Assembly: GCA_937870585.1 (NCBI GenBank)
Contig: CALMZE010000052.1
Span: forward strand, 1 to 53,835
Source of the DNA: an uncultured Sphingomonadales bacterium
Lineage (GTDB): Bacteria > Pseudomonadota > Alphaproteobacteria > Sphingomonadales > Sphingomonadaceae
DNA length: 53,835 nt
Direction of reading: 5' to 3'
Under the pieces are notes generated by a model. The model searched no databases, was not told the origin of the DNA, and saw nothing but the letters and a program-made list of their open reading frames with translations. A program made the position numbers and the translations under genes. Numbering within the stretch: the stretch's first letter is position 1; each line of letters begins with the position of its first letter. Positions 1-7,400 of the stretch are shown in pieces.

Positions 1-227
1 ACAACGTACCCATGCCAGACTGGAAGACTGTCGCCCCGCGGGAGGCCGGCTCGCTCACCGCCGCGCAATTCATCCAGCGCTTCGTGGAAGAGGGTGTGAA
101 ATGGGCACATCTCGATATTGCCGGCATGGTCTGGGCCTCCAAGCCCGGCGCAGTGTGGGACAAGGGCGCGACCGGATACGGCGTGCGCTTGCTCAACCAG
201 CTGGTGGCGGACCATTTTGAGGGTTGA
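1..227 (+). CDS. pepA: Leucyl aminopeptidase, C-terminal end (partial)
   Basis: Partial at the left edge; the reading frame enters at base 3 and stops at 225-227. The visible 74 residues match the C-terminus of M17 leucyl aminopeptidase: a helix with FVEEGVKWAHLDIAG followed by the W/G-rich tail ending GYGVRLLNQLV. This family is a cytoplasmic hexameric di-metal exopeptidase; the metal and bicarbonate-binding residues lie upstream of the window. The stop codon lies within the start region of holC, an arrangement common in proteobacteria (pepA-holC), which supports both calls. Confidence 0.9.
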   Translation, partial: NVPMPDWKTVAPREAGSLTAAQFIQRFVEEGVKWAHLDIAGMVWASKPGAVWDKGATGYGVRLLNQLVADHFEG

Positions 228-639
228 TTTCTACCATCTGACCGCGCTCCCCATTGAGCGCGCCTTGCCCGTGATTGCGGACAAGGTGCTGGCGTCTGGC
301 CAGCGTCTGGCGGTGGTGGCAGACGATAAGGATCTGCTCGCGGGGCTGGATGAAGCTCTGTGGACCTATCGCGCGGACAGCTTCCTGCCGCACGGGCGGG
401 AAGGGGATCAGCCGATCCTGCTGTGCGCACCGGAGGGAGCGGCGGGCTATCCGTTCATCGCGCTGGCCGATGGCGTGTGGCGCGATGCCGCGCTTGAGCA
501 TGAGCGGGCGTTCCACTTTTTTGATGAGGCCAGCATTGGTGCGGCGCGCGCGGCTTGGAAATCCTTAAAGGACCACGAAGGTGTGGAGCGTCATTACTGG
601 AAGCAGGATGAAGACGGTCGCTGGAAGGATATGACATGA
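217..639 (+). CDS. holC: DNA polymerase III chi subunit
   Basis: About 140 residues, the usual size for HolC. The N-terminus reads VDFYHL, followed by a central LAVVADD segment, a FLPHG stretch and a C-terminal YWKQDEDGRWKDM, all typical of the chi subunit that links the clamp loader to SSB. No ATG or GTG sits in the right place; the best start is TTG at 217, which gives MRVDFYHL and overlaps the pepA stop by 11 bp, implying translational coupling. A longer frame opens upstream at 118, but its extra residues lie over the pepA coding frame and do not look like HolC. The stop overlaps the next gene by ATGA. Confidence 0.85.
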   Translation: MRVDFYHLTALPIERALPVIADKVLASGQRLAVVADDKDLLAGLDEALWTYRADSFLPHGREGDQPILLCAPEGAAGYPFIALADGVWRDAALEHERAFHFFDEASIGAARAAWKSLKDHEGVERHYWKQDEDGRWKDMT

Positions 640-1460
640 GCAACGACGCACAGATTGATTATTGGAATGGCCGCGCGGGCGAGAAGTGGCGCGCGATGCA
701 GGATGATCTGGATGCGATGCTTGCGCCCGTCACGGCGGCGCTGATGGCGCGGACGGGGGATGTGGCGGGTGCTGCGGTGCTCGATATTGGCTGCGGCACC
801 GGGCAGACCTGTCTGCTGTTGCTGGACAAAGGCGCGGCAGTGACGGGCGTTGACGTGTCAGAGCCGATGCTGGCGCTGGCAGGTGAGCGGACAGCAGGCC
901 GCGCGGCGCTGCACAAGGCGGATGCCTCTGTATGGCGCGGCGATGCGCCGTTCGACATGGTGTTTTCGCGCTTTGGCGTGATGTTCTTTGATGATCCCAA
1001 TGCGGCCTTTGCCAATATCGCCGCCAATCTGCGGCCCGGTGCGCGGTTGCTCTTTGCCTGCTGGCGGCCCGCGAAGGAGAATGAATGGGTGTCGCGCCCG
1101 CTCTCCGTGCTCGCCCCGCTGATGCCGGAGATGCCCGCGCCCGAGCCCCATGCTCCGGGTCCGTTTGCGTTTGCGGACAAGGCCCGGCTGACGGGGATAC
1201 TGGAAGGCGCAGGCTTTGGCGCTGTGCGGATCGAGCCGCTCGATTTTGACGTGACGCTCGCGCGGTCAGGTGGAGTGGCGGCCGCCGCGCGTTTCACCAT
1301 CCAGATCGGCCCGGCAGCGGCGGCGCTGGCGGATCAGGAAGAGGCCGTGAAGGATTATGCGCGGACCGTGCTGGAAGAGGCTCTGGGCAAGGGGCTGAAG
1401 GCCAATGGGTCGGTGACGCTCGGTGGAGCGATCTGGCTTGTCGAGGCGGTGCTTCAGTAA
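636..1460 (+). CDS. Class I SAM-dependent methyltransferase
   Basis: 274 residues. Motif I of Rossmann-fold methyltransferases is clear near residues 47-56 (VLDIGCGTGQ), with an acidic residue following the second strand (VTGVDVSEPML) and a post-motif region FDMVFSRFGVMFFDDP, so this is a methyltransferase of the UbiE/type 11 class. The substrate is unknown; small molecules are more likely than nucleic acids given the lack of extra domains. It starts at the ATGA overlap with holC and so is probably co-transcribed with pepA-holC. A perfect hairpin follows 14 bp after the stop. It is probably not part of the catabolic cluster, which faces it on the other strand. Confidence 0.8.
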   Translation: MSNDAQIDYWNGRAGEKWRAMQDDLDAMLAPVTAALMARTGDVAGAAVLDIGCGTGQTCLLLLDKGAAVTGVDVSEPMLALAGERTAGRAALHKADASVWRGDAPFDMVFSRFGVMFFDDPNAAFANIAANLRPGARLLFACWRPAKENEWVSRPLSVLAPLMPEMPAPEPHAPGPFAFADKARLTGILEGAGFGAVRIEPLDFDVTLARSGGVAAAARFTIQIGPAAAALADQEEAVKDYARTVLEEALGKGLKANGSVTLGGAIWLVEAVLQ

Positions 1461-1474
1461 ACGGCGCGGACGCC

Positions 1475-1500
1475 GTCGACCCCGCCTGTGCGGGGTCGAC
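1475..1500. terminator. Perfect hairpin between convergent genes
   Basis: An 11-bp perfect stem (GTCGACCCCGC / GCGGGGTCGAC) with a CTGT loop lies between the stops of the methyltransferase and the convergent SDR. It has no T-tract on either strand, so it is either a bidirectional, weakly intrinsic terminator or a solo palindromic repeat. Confidence 0.5.
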
Positions 1501-1514
1501 GACTTGCCAAAGCC

Positions 1515-2303
1515 TCAGTTCCGCATCACCCAGCCGCCATCGACATTGAGCACCTGACCCGTCATCCAGCGGCCTGCATCTGACACAAGCAGCAGCAGTG
1601 CCCCGCACAGCGCGTCTGGCGTGTCGCGGAGCTGGATGGGCGTGCGCGCGGAAATTGCCTGAACCATGGGACTGTCCTCTGGCGTGAGGGCAAGGCCGGC
1701 ATCGGTTTTGGTCATGCCCGGCCCGATGGCGTTCACGCGGATGCCCTGCTTGCCCAGTTCGGTGGCAAGTGTGGTGGTTGCGCCAAGCAGGGCGATCTTG
1801 GTGACGCCGTAAAAGCTCTGCGCCGGGAAAGCCCCGGCAGACACCTGATTGATGATCGACCCGCCGCCGCGTTCGGCGATATGGGGTGCCACCACCTGCG
1901 CGCAGTTGATCGCACCCCACACATTGACCGCCATGCCCTTGTCGAACCGTGCCCTGTCTGTTTGAGACAGAGGCTTGTCGACAATTTCGACCATCAGCGC
2001 GGCATTATTCACAAGGATGTCGATCCCCCCGAACGCGCTTTTGGCCGCAGCGGCCATCGCTTCAACAGAGGCCGTATCGGTAATGTCGACCTGCACCGAA
2101 ACCGCCTTTCCCCCTGCTGCATTGATTTCATCGGCAACCTTGGCAGCGCCCTCTCCGTTCAGATCGGCGACGATGACGCACGCGCCAGCATTGGCCAGCG
2201 CAATGGCATAGGCCCGCCCGATCGAATTGCCGCGTCCGCCTGCGCCGGTGACGATGGCCACCTTGCCGTCAACGCGGAAACTCTCATTGGTGAAATCGGC
2301 CAT
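1515..2303 (-). CDS. SDR-family oxidoreductase (alcohol or hydroxyacyl dehydrogenase)
   Basis: 262 residues, classical short-chain dehydrogenase. Seen: the NAD(P)-binding glycine motif near residue 19 (TGAGGRGNSIG, two residues longer than the usual TGxxxGxG), VADLN after strand 2 (an Asp that favours NAD), NNAA near residue 98, a serine in INQVSAG and YGVTK as the catalytic Tyr-x3-Lys. The C-terminus VDGGWVM is typical. It ends 12 bp before the aldehyde dehydrogenase frame on the same strand, downstream of it in one transcript. The pair would oxidise an alcohol to an acid, the acid then being a substrate for the divergent AMP-ligase. The actual substrate is unknown. Confidence 0.85.
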   Translation of the reverse strand: MADFTNESFRVDGKVAIVTGAGGRGNSIGRAYAIALANAGACVIVADLNGEGAAKVADEINAAGGKAVSVQVDITDTASVEAMAAAAKSAFGGIDILVNNAALMVEIVDKPLSQTDRARFDKGMAVNVWGAINCAQVVAPHIAERGGGSIINQVSAGAFPAQSFYGVTKIALLGATTTLATELGKQGIRVNAIGPGMTKTDAGLALTPEDSPMVQAISARTPIQLRDTPDALCGALLLLVSDAGRWMTGQVLNVDGGWVMRN

Positions 2304-2315
2304 GTGTCTTGCTCC

Positions 2316-3785
2316 TCAACCAAAAATCGGTGCGCCGGTGCCGATGGTCACCGTCTTGTAGTGCAGGAATTCGTCGATCCCGGCTTTGCCGCCTTCCTTG
2401 CCAAAGCCTGAAATGCCAATGCCGCCAAAGGGCGTATAGGCATTCACCTGGAAGCCGCCATTCACATAGACGCCACCTGCGTTCAGCCGCTCGGACAAGC
2501 GGTGGACGCGCTGGATATTGTCGGACTGGATATAGGCGGCAAGGCCATATTCGCTGTTGTTGGCGATGGCGACGGCCTCTTCCTCGGTGTGGAATTTGAC
2601 CGCAACGACAGCGGGGCCAAAGATTTCCACCTGGCTGATTTCATGATCGGGATCAGCATCGACGATCAGCGTCGGCTCGATGAAATTGCCGCCTGCAAGG
2701 TCACCGCCGCAGCGATTGCCGCCGAGCAGGAATGTGCCCGCCTTGTCCGCCTTGGCGCGATCGAACATGCCCATAATCCGGTCCGCAGCAGCAGCGTTGA
2801 TGACCGGGCCAACCATGACGCTGGGGTCCATCGGGTCGCCGACCTTGAACTGGCTGATGATCGCCTGCAACTTGGCGACGAATTCGTCATAGACATCGGC
2901 ATGGACGAGCTGGCGGGTGGGGAGGGCGCAGCCCTGGCCGGAAAGGCAGCCCACCGTCCAGAACACCGCTCGTTCTGCGGCGGCCTGCAAATCGCAATCG
3001 GGGAAGACGAGGCTGGCCGATTTGCCGCCCAGTTCCATCACGCTCGGTTTGATCTCTTCGGCGCAGGCGGTGAGGATCTTGCGCGCCGTGATCGGCCCGC
3101 CCGTGAAGCTGATCTTGCGCACCTTCTTGTGGCGCACAATCGCTTCGCCTGCTTCGCCCGTGCCGGGGAAGATGGAGAGGACGCCATCGGGCACGCCCGC
3201 TTGTGTGCAGAGGCGCGCGAAGAGTTCGGGCGCGAAGGGTGTGATTTCGGCAGGCTTCACCAGCACGCAATTCCCGGCGGCGAGCGCGGCGGCGACCTTC
3301 ATGCCCAGCGAAATGAGCGGGCCATTCCAGGTGATGATGATGCCAACGATGCCGATGGGTTCGGGCATGGTGTAGGAAAATTCGCCGCGCGTATCGAATG
3401 TGCTCATCAGATCGCCAGTCAGCTTGTCGCACCAGCCGGCATAATAACGGACCCATGACACGGCGGTATCAACGCCGCGTTCGCCCACGGACAGAGTGGT
3501 GCCGCCATCGAGCGCCGCCATCTTCCCGAATTCGGTACGGTTCTCGACCATCAGGTCGGCCAGACGATTGAGAATGTCGCGCCGCGCTTCCGGGGGCGTG
3601 CGACGCCAGCCTTCGCGGGCAGCCTCGGCCCGGCGAACGGCTTCTTCAACTTCGGCAGGGCCAGCGAGCGGGATCGTCGCCTGCACCGTCTGCGTCACAG
3701 GATGAAGATGGTCGTGCGTCCCGCCTGAGCCGCTGGTGCGCTGCTCATGGCCGATGTGGAGGTGGACGACGGGCGGCTGGCTCAT
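2316..3785 (-). CDS. Aldehyde dehydrogenase family protein
   Basis: 489 residues from the ATG at 3785, which has a good AGGAGAG ribosome site; an upstream in-frame ATG at 3881 would add 32 residues that run over the divergent promoter and is less likely. Catalytic features are all present: the TWN segment (Asn153), FTGG near 228, general base Glu251 in MELGGKS and nucleophile Cys286 in GQGC. The family oxidises aldehydes to carboxylates with NAD(P) in the cytoplasm. The gene is divergent from an acyl-CoA ligase and precedes an SDR, giving a coherent alcohol-aldehyde-acid-CoA route. The shared operator-like motif lies 52 bp upstream. Confidence 0.9.
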   Translation of the reverse strand: MSQPPVVHLHIGHEQRTSGSGGTHDHLHPVTQTVQATIPLAGPAEVEEAVRRAEAAREGWRRTPPEARRDILNRLADLMVENRTEFGKMAALDGGTTLSVGERGVDTAVSWVRYYAGWCDKLTGDLMSTFDTRGEFSYTMPEPIGIVGIIITWNGPLISLGMKVAAALAAGNCVLVKPAEITPFAPELFARLCTQAGVPDGVLSIFPGTGEAGEAIVRHKKVRKISFTGGPITARKILTACAEEIKPSVMELGGKSASLVFPDCDLQAAAERAVFWTVGCLSGQGCALPTRQLVHADVYDEFVAKLQAIISQFKVGDPMDPSVMVGPVINAAAADRIMGMFDRAKADKAGTFLLGGNRCGGDLAGGNFIEPTLIVDADPDHEISQVEIFGPAVVAVKFHTEEEAVAIANNSEYGLAAYIQSDNIQRVHRLSERLNAGGVYVNGGFQVNAYTPFGGIGISGFGKEGGKAGIDEFLHYKTVTIGTGAPIFG

Positions 3786-3836
3786 GGTGAAGACTCTCCT
3801 GCGTGGTGACCCGGCTCTGGGCCTTTGCGTTGGATC

Positions 3837-3852
3837 AGTTATTGCACTAGGT
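3837..3852 (-). promoter_or_regulatory. Operator-like motif, copy A
   Basis: On the plus strand this reads AGTTATTGCACTAGGT, 13 of 16 matches to the perfect copy at 23343-23358. It lies in the divergent promoter region between the aldehyde dehydrogenase and the acyl-CoA ligase, 52-56 bp from both starts, so one bound regulator could control both directions. Confidence 0.5.
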
Positions 3853-3907
3853 AAACTATGTTGGCAAGATGACTCGCGCAATCAGTGGGGAAGGAGTTGG
3901 GCTGGAT

Positions 3908-5437
3908 ATGGCCCTGTTTACAGAAAAATTGCGGGCCATCATGGCGCTGGACCCGGCGCGGACCGAAATTGAATTTGAGGGCCAGGACCATAGTTGGGGT
4001 GATCTGGCGCGCGTTGTCGGGCAGATTGAGTCGGCGCTTCAAGCCATGGGTTTGCCAGAGGATGCGCGCGTGGGGGTGATGCTGCGCAACCGGCCCGGCC
4101 ATGTGGCGGCGATTCTGGCCGTGCTGTCAGGCAATCGCTGCCTCGTCACGCTCAACCCTGTTTTGCCCGATGAAAAATTGTTCGCCGATGTGGAGGGGCT
4201 GGGGCTTCCCGTGATCATTGCTGATGAGAGCGATGTTGCGCGGCCCGGCCTGACGGAGCATATTCGCAAGGCAGGCAGTGCGCTGATCGTGATCGGGGCG
4301 CGGCTGGAAGGCGCGCGTGTGGCGAAGGGATTTGAACGGCCCTTGGGCGCGATTCGCACCACGCCGGGCGTCGCCATTGAAATGCTAACCAGCGGCACCA
4401 CCGGCACGCCCAAGCGGGTTCCGCTGTCGCGCGCGGCGTTCGATGCCAGCTTTGTCGGCTTTTCCAGCTATGAACGCGGGCGGGATTATGTGGCCAAGCC
4501 GAAGCTGAGTTCCGGCGTGGCGCTCGTCACCAATCCGCTGACGCATATCGGCGGGATATATGGCTGCATCGGCGCGCTGATGAACGGTCGGAAAATGGCA
4601 ATCCTCGAAAAATTCAGCGTGGAAGGCTGGGTGGACATTATCCGCCGCAACCGGCCCAAGGTAGCGGGCGCGGTGCCTTCTGCCGTGCGGATGCTGTTGG
4701 AGGCAGATGTGGACAAGGCGGACCTGTCCAGCCTGTCCGCGCTGATCAGCGGTACGGCGCCGCTATCGCCCGATCTGGTGGATGCCTTTCTTGAAAAGTA
4801 CGGCATCCCGATCCTCGCCAATTATGGCGCAACCGAATTTGCCGGAGCGGTTGCAGGCTGGAGCCTTGATGATTTCCGCGCGCACTGGGCGGAAAAGAAG
4901 GGGGCGGCAGGCCGCATCCATGGCAATGTTGGCGCGCGGATTGTTGATCCGGACAGCGGAGACGCGGTGCCTCCGGGCGGCGAAGGGGTGCTCGAAATTC
5001 AGGGCGCGCAACTCGGAGGGGCGTATCCGCTTGGCAGCGCGTCATGGCTGCGCACCACAGATCGCGCGATGATGGATGAAGACCGCTTCCTCTACATCAA
5101 GGGCCGGGCAGATAATGCGATCATCCGGGGCGGGTTCAAGGTCCATCCCGATGATGTGGTGAAAGTGCTCAACCAGCATCCTGCCGTGCGGGAAGCCGCT
5201 GTGGTGGGCGTGCCCGATGCGCGGCTGGGGGCGGTGCCTGCGGCCGCGCTGATCCTGAAGGAGGGGGCGGCCCTGCCTGCGGACGATGCGTTCAAGGCGT
5301 GGCTCAGGGAGCGTCTGATCGCCTATCAGGTGCCGGTGCATTTCCGTGTGGTCGATGATTTTCCGCGTACGCCTTCGCTCAAACCATCTGCACCCGGCCT
5401 CAAGGCATTGTTTGACACAGAGGCCGCTTTGGCCTGA
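3908..5437 (+). CDS. AMP-binding acyl-CoA ligase
   Basis: 509 residues from the ATG at 3908, preceded by GGAAGGAG; an upstream ATG at 3869 would add 13 residues. The family adenylates a carboxylic acid and transfers it to CoA. Seen: the P-loop like A3 motif TSGTTGTPK around residues 161-169, NYGATEF in the middle, RTTDRAMMDED and the hinge KGRADNAIIRGGFKVHPDDVV, then a C-terminal region with a terminal lysine context TPSLKPSAPG in place of the usual SGK. The catalytic lysine position is therefore not certain. It starts the rightward catabolic operon (ligase, SDR, DUF2889). Confidence 0.85.
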   Translation: MALFTEKLRAIMALDPARTEIEFEGQDHSWGDLARVVGQIESALQAMGLPEDARVGVMLRNRPGHVAAILAVLSGNRCLVTLNPVLPDEKLFADVEGLGLPVIIADESDVARPGLTEHIRKAGSALIVIGARLEGARVAKGFERPLGAIRTTPGVAIEMLTSGTTGTPKRVPLSRAAFDASFVGFSSYERGRDYVAKPKLSSGVALVTNPLTHIGGIYGCIGALMNGRKMAILEKFSVEGWVDIIRRNRPKVAGAVPSAVRMLLEADVDKADLSSLSALISGTAPLSPDLVDAFLEKYGIPILANYGATEFAGAVAGWSLDDFRAHWAEKKGAAGRIHGNVGARIVDPDSGDAVPPGGEGVLEIQGAQLGGAYPLGSASWLRTTDRAMMDEDRFLYIKGRADNAIIRGGFKVHPDDVVKVLNQHPAVREAAVVGVPDARLGAVPAAALILKEGAALPADDAFKAWLRERLIAYQVPVHFRVVDDFPRTPSLKPSAPGLKALFDTEAALA

Positions 5438-5471
5438 TCGCAGGTCAGCATTCATAACAGGAGAGACTCGC

Positions 5472-6266
5472 ATGAAACTTGACAGCAATTTGTCCGCCGT
5501 TGTCACCGGCGGTGCGTCCGGGCTTGGCCGCGCCAGCGCAGAGGCGCTCGCCGCGCAGGGCATCAAAGTCGCCATTTTCGATGTGAATGAAGAAGGCGGT
5601 GAAGAGGTCGCCAAGGCGATTGGCGGCCTGTTCTGCAAGGTGGACATCACCTCTGAAGAGAGCGTTGTCGCAGGCTATGAAAAGGCGCGTGCGGCGCATG
5701 GGCAGGAACGCATTCTCGTTCATTGTGCAGTTGTCACCGGCGGTGGCAAGACGATCTCGTTCGACAAGGCGAGCGGCGGATATAAGCGCAACCCGACCGA
5801 AATGATCGCGCGCTCTGCCGAAGGCATCTTCACGGCCTCTTACCGCATGGCGTCTCACGCGGCGCTGGGCATGGCCAATGCCGATCCGCTGAATGAAGAT
5901 GGCGAGCGCGGCTGCATCATCATGACCTCCTCTGCGGCGTCGCAGGATGGGCAGATCGGGCAGGTCGCCTATGGCGGCGGCAAGGGCGCGGTCAACGCAA
6001 TGGTGCTGCCGATGGCACGCGACCTGATGGATCTGGGCATTCGCGTCAACGCGATCCTGCCGGGCATCTTTGCCACGCCGCCAATGCTCGCCGTTCAGGA
6101 CCGGGCACCGGCCATTTTTGCTGGCCTCGAAGCCTCTGTGCCCTTCCCGAAGCGTTTGGGCCGTCCGCCCGAATTCGGCTCGCTGGTCTGCGAGCTCGCG
6201 CGCAACACCTATTTCAACGGCCAGTGCATCCGGCTGGATGGGGCCATCCGCATGCCGCCCAAGTGA
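5472..6266 (+). CDS. SDR, 3-hydroxyacyl-CoA dehydrogenase type II-like
   Basis: 264 residues starting at the ATG at 5472, just after an AGGAGAG site. Seen: TGGASGLG cofactor motif (residues 11-18), FDVNEEGG after strand 2 (Asp, NAD-preferring), a MTSSAAS active-site serine, YGGGKGA as Tyr-x3-Lys and NGQCIRLDGA near the end. The pattern resembles HSD10/HSD17B10-type enzymes, which oxidise 3-hydroxyacyl-CoA or hydroxysteroids. It is 34 bp downstream of the ligase and 10 bp upstream of the DUF2889 gene, so one operon. Role in beta-oxidation is inferred from context. Confidence 0.85.
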   Translation: MKLDSNLSAVVTGGASGLGRASAEALAAQGIKVAIFDVNEEGGEEVAKAIGGLFCKVDITSEESVVAGYEKARAAHGQERILVHCAVVTGGGKTISFDKASGGYKRNPTEMIARSAEGIFTASYRMASHAALGMANADPLNEDGERGCIIMTSSAASQDGQIGQVAYGGGKGAVNAMVLPMARDLMDLGIRVNAILPGIFATPPMLAVQDRAPAIFAGLEASVPFPKRLGRPPEFGSLVCELARNTYFNGQCIRLDGAIRMPPK

Positions 6267-6276
6267 GGGCCGGGGC

Positions 6277-7281
6277 ATGAACCAGCCGCAGCAGTTTCCG
6301 TTTGCCCGTCAATCCGCCGGGCACGCGCCGCTGCGGCGGCTGGGCTCCATCCGGCGCACGACTTCGATTGACAGTGACTGGCCCGATGGTCTGGGCCAGC
6401 CCTGGGAGATGATCGGGCGGGCGCGTGACCTGCTGACGCCCGATGATGGCAGCGAGCCGCAGGTGCTCGGTACCGCGCGATTTCGCATCATGGCGTCTCC
6501 CATCCGCGAAATTCTCTCCATTGAAGCCACGCCGGATCATCCGCGCTTGCAGGAGATGGTGGGCGTGCGGGCGGGTGGAGCGAGCCGCAATGCGCTCGCT
6601 GAAAAGCTGGGCGATGCGCGCGGAACGCCCTTGTTTCAGCTGCTCGATGACTATGCCGGGGCCAGCCTTGTCGCAGGCTGGATCTGGTCGCGCTGGACCG
6701 ATGACTGGATGGTCCGCGCGCGCAATGCGGGGACGCGCTCCACGGCAGGCAAGGGCGGGGTGATGACCAATGTCTGCACCGGCTTTGCCGAAGGCGCGAG
6801 TTCTCTGCACGAGGATGGCAGCGGCAACACCATGGACCAATCCTACGCAGAAGTCGGTCCGCTGGAGCATCCTGACGATGCAGTGGGCTGGCATCCCATG
6901 CCCTTCCAGAAAGGCCCGCAAAAGCGCCGTGCCCGTCGCATAGACCTGTGGCGCGAAGACGGGCTGATCAAGGTGGATGCGGGCTTTCAGGATAGCGGCA
7001 GCAATCCCGATGGCGGGCGCACAGCGATTCATGAATATCGACTATTTGCCGAGGTTGAGCCTGATGGTCGGCTCGCCGCCTTGCAAGTCTTGCCGATGAT
7101 CCTGCCCTTCCGCGAATGTCCGGGGGCTTCGGTGAAGGCGACGCGGCTGGTGGGACGGAATGTATCCGAGTTCCGCCAGACCGTGCTCGATATTCTGCCC
7201 TCTACCATGGGCTGCACGCACCTCAACGATGTGTTGCGGGCTCTGGCCGATGTGCCTGTGCTCGCCGCACAGCTGCCCTGA
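6277..7281 (+). CDS. DUF2889 domain-containing protein
   Basis: 334 residues from the ATG at 6277, 10 bp after the SDR stop; the frame is open further upstream but overlaps the SDR. The C-terminal part has the DUF2889 signature: RECPGA, then LDILPSTMGCTHLNDVLRAL with conserved Cys and His. The N-terminal half (RRTTSIDSDWPDG) is also seen in sphingomonad homologues. The biochemical role of DUF2889 is not established; genes of this family recur in aromatic and terpenoid or steroid-type catabolic clusters. The Cys/His pair suggests a metal site or nucleophile, which is inference. Confidence 0.75.
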   Translation: MNQPQQFPFARQSAGHAPLRRLGSIRRTTSIDSDWPDGLGQPWEMIGRARDLLTPDDGSEPQVLGTARFRIMASPIREILSIEATPDHPRLQEMVGVRAGGASRNALAEKLGDARGTPLFQLLDDYAGASLVAGWIWSRWTDDWMVRARNAGTRSTAGKGGVMTNVCTGFAEGASSLHEDGSGNTMDQSYAEVGPLEHPDDAVGWHPMPFQKGPQKRRARRIDLWREDGLIKVDAGFQDSGSNPDGGRTAIHEYRLFAEVEPDGRLAALQVLPMILPFRECPGASVKATRLVGRNVSEFRQTVLDILPSTMGCTHLNDVLRALADVPVLAAQLP

Positions 7282-7337
7282 TCTGCCGGAAAGGGAATTT
7301 CCGCAAAGCGATTCTCCACTCTTGTATTGCTTGGTTG

Positions 7338-7353
7338 ACCTAGTTATACAACT
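7338..7353 (+). promoter_or_regulatory. Operator-like motif, copy B, over a promoter
   Basis: Reads ACCTAGTTATACAACT, 48 bp upstream of the TonB-receptor start. A candidate sigma-70 promoter overlaps it: TTGTAT at 7322-7327 and TATACA at 7345-7350 with a 17-bp spacer. A protein bound here would cover the -10 element, so repression is the simplest reading. Confidence 0.55.
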
Positions 7354-7400
7354 CATATCCCCGAGCCACAGATGCGCTCAACGACAGGGAGAGGGAGAAG

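Noticed and set aside
118-216. Extended holC start at 118
   Set aside because: The extra 33 residues are the shifted frame of pepA, rich in Arg, Pro and Cys, and have no likeness to HolC.
636-1460. Methyltransferase as part of the catabolic cluster
   Set aside because: It is coupled to holC, faces the cluster convergently across a hairpin and lacks the regulon motif.
2502-3458. Long open frame on the plus strand opposite the aldehyde dehydrogenase
   Set aside because: It mirrors the ALDH gene in a high-GC region; composition (His/Arg/Ala/Gly rich) and lack of motifs show it as antisense shadow.
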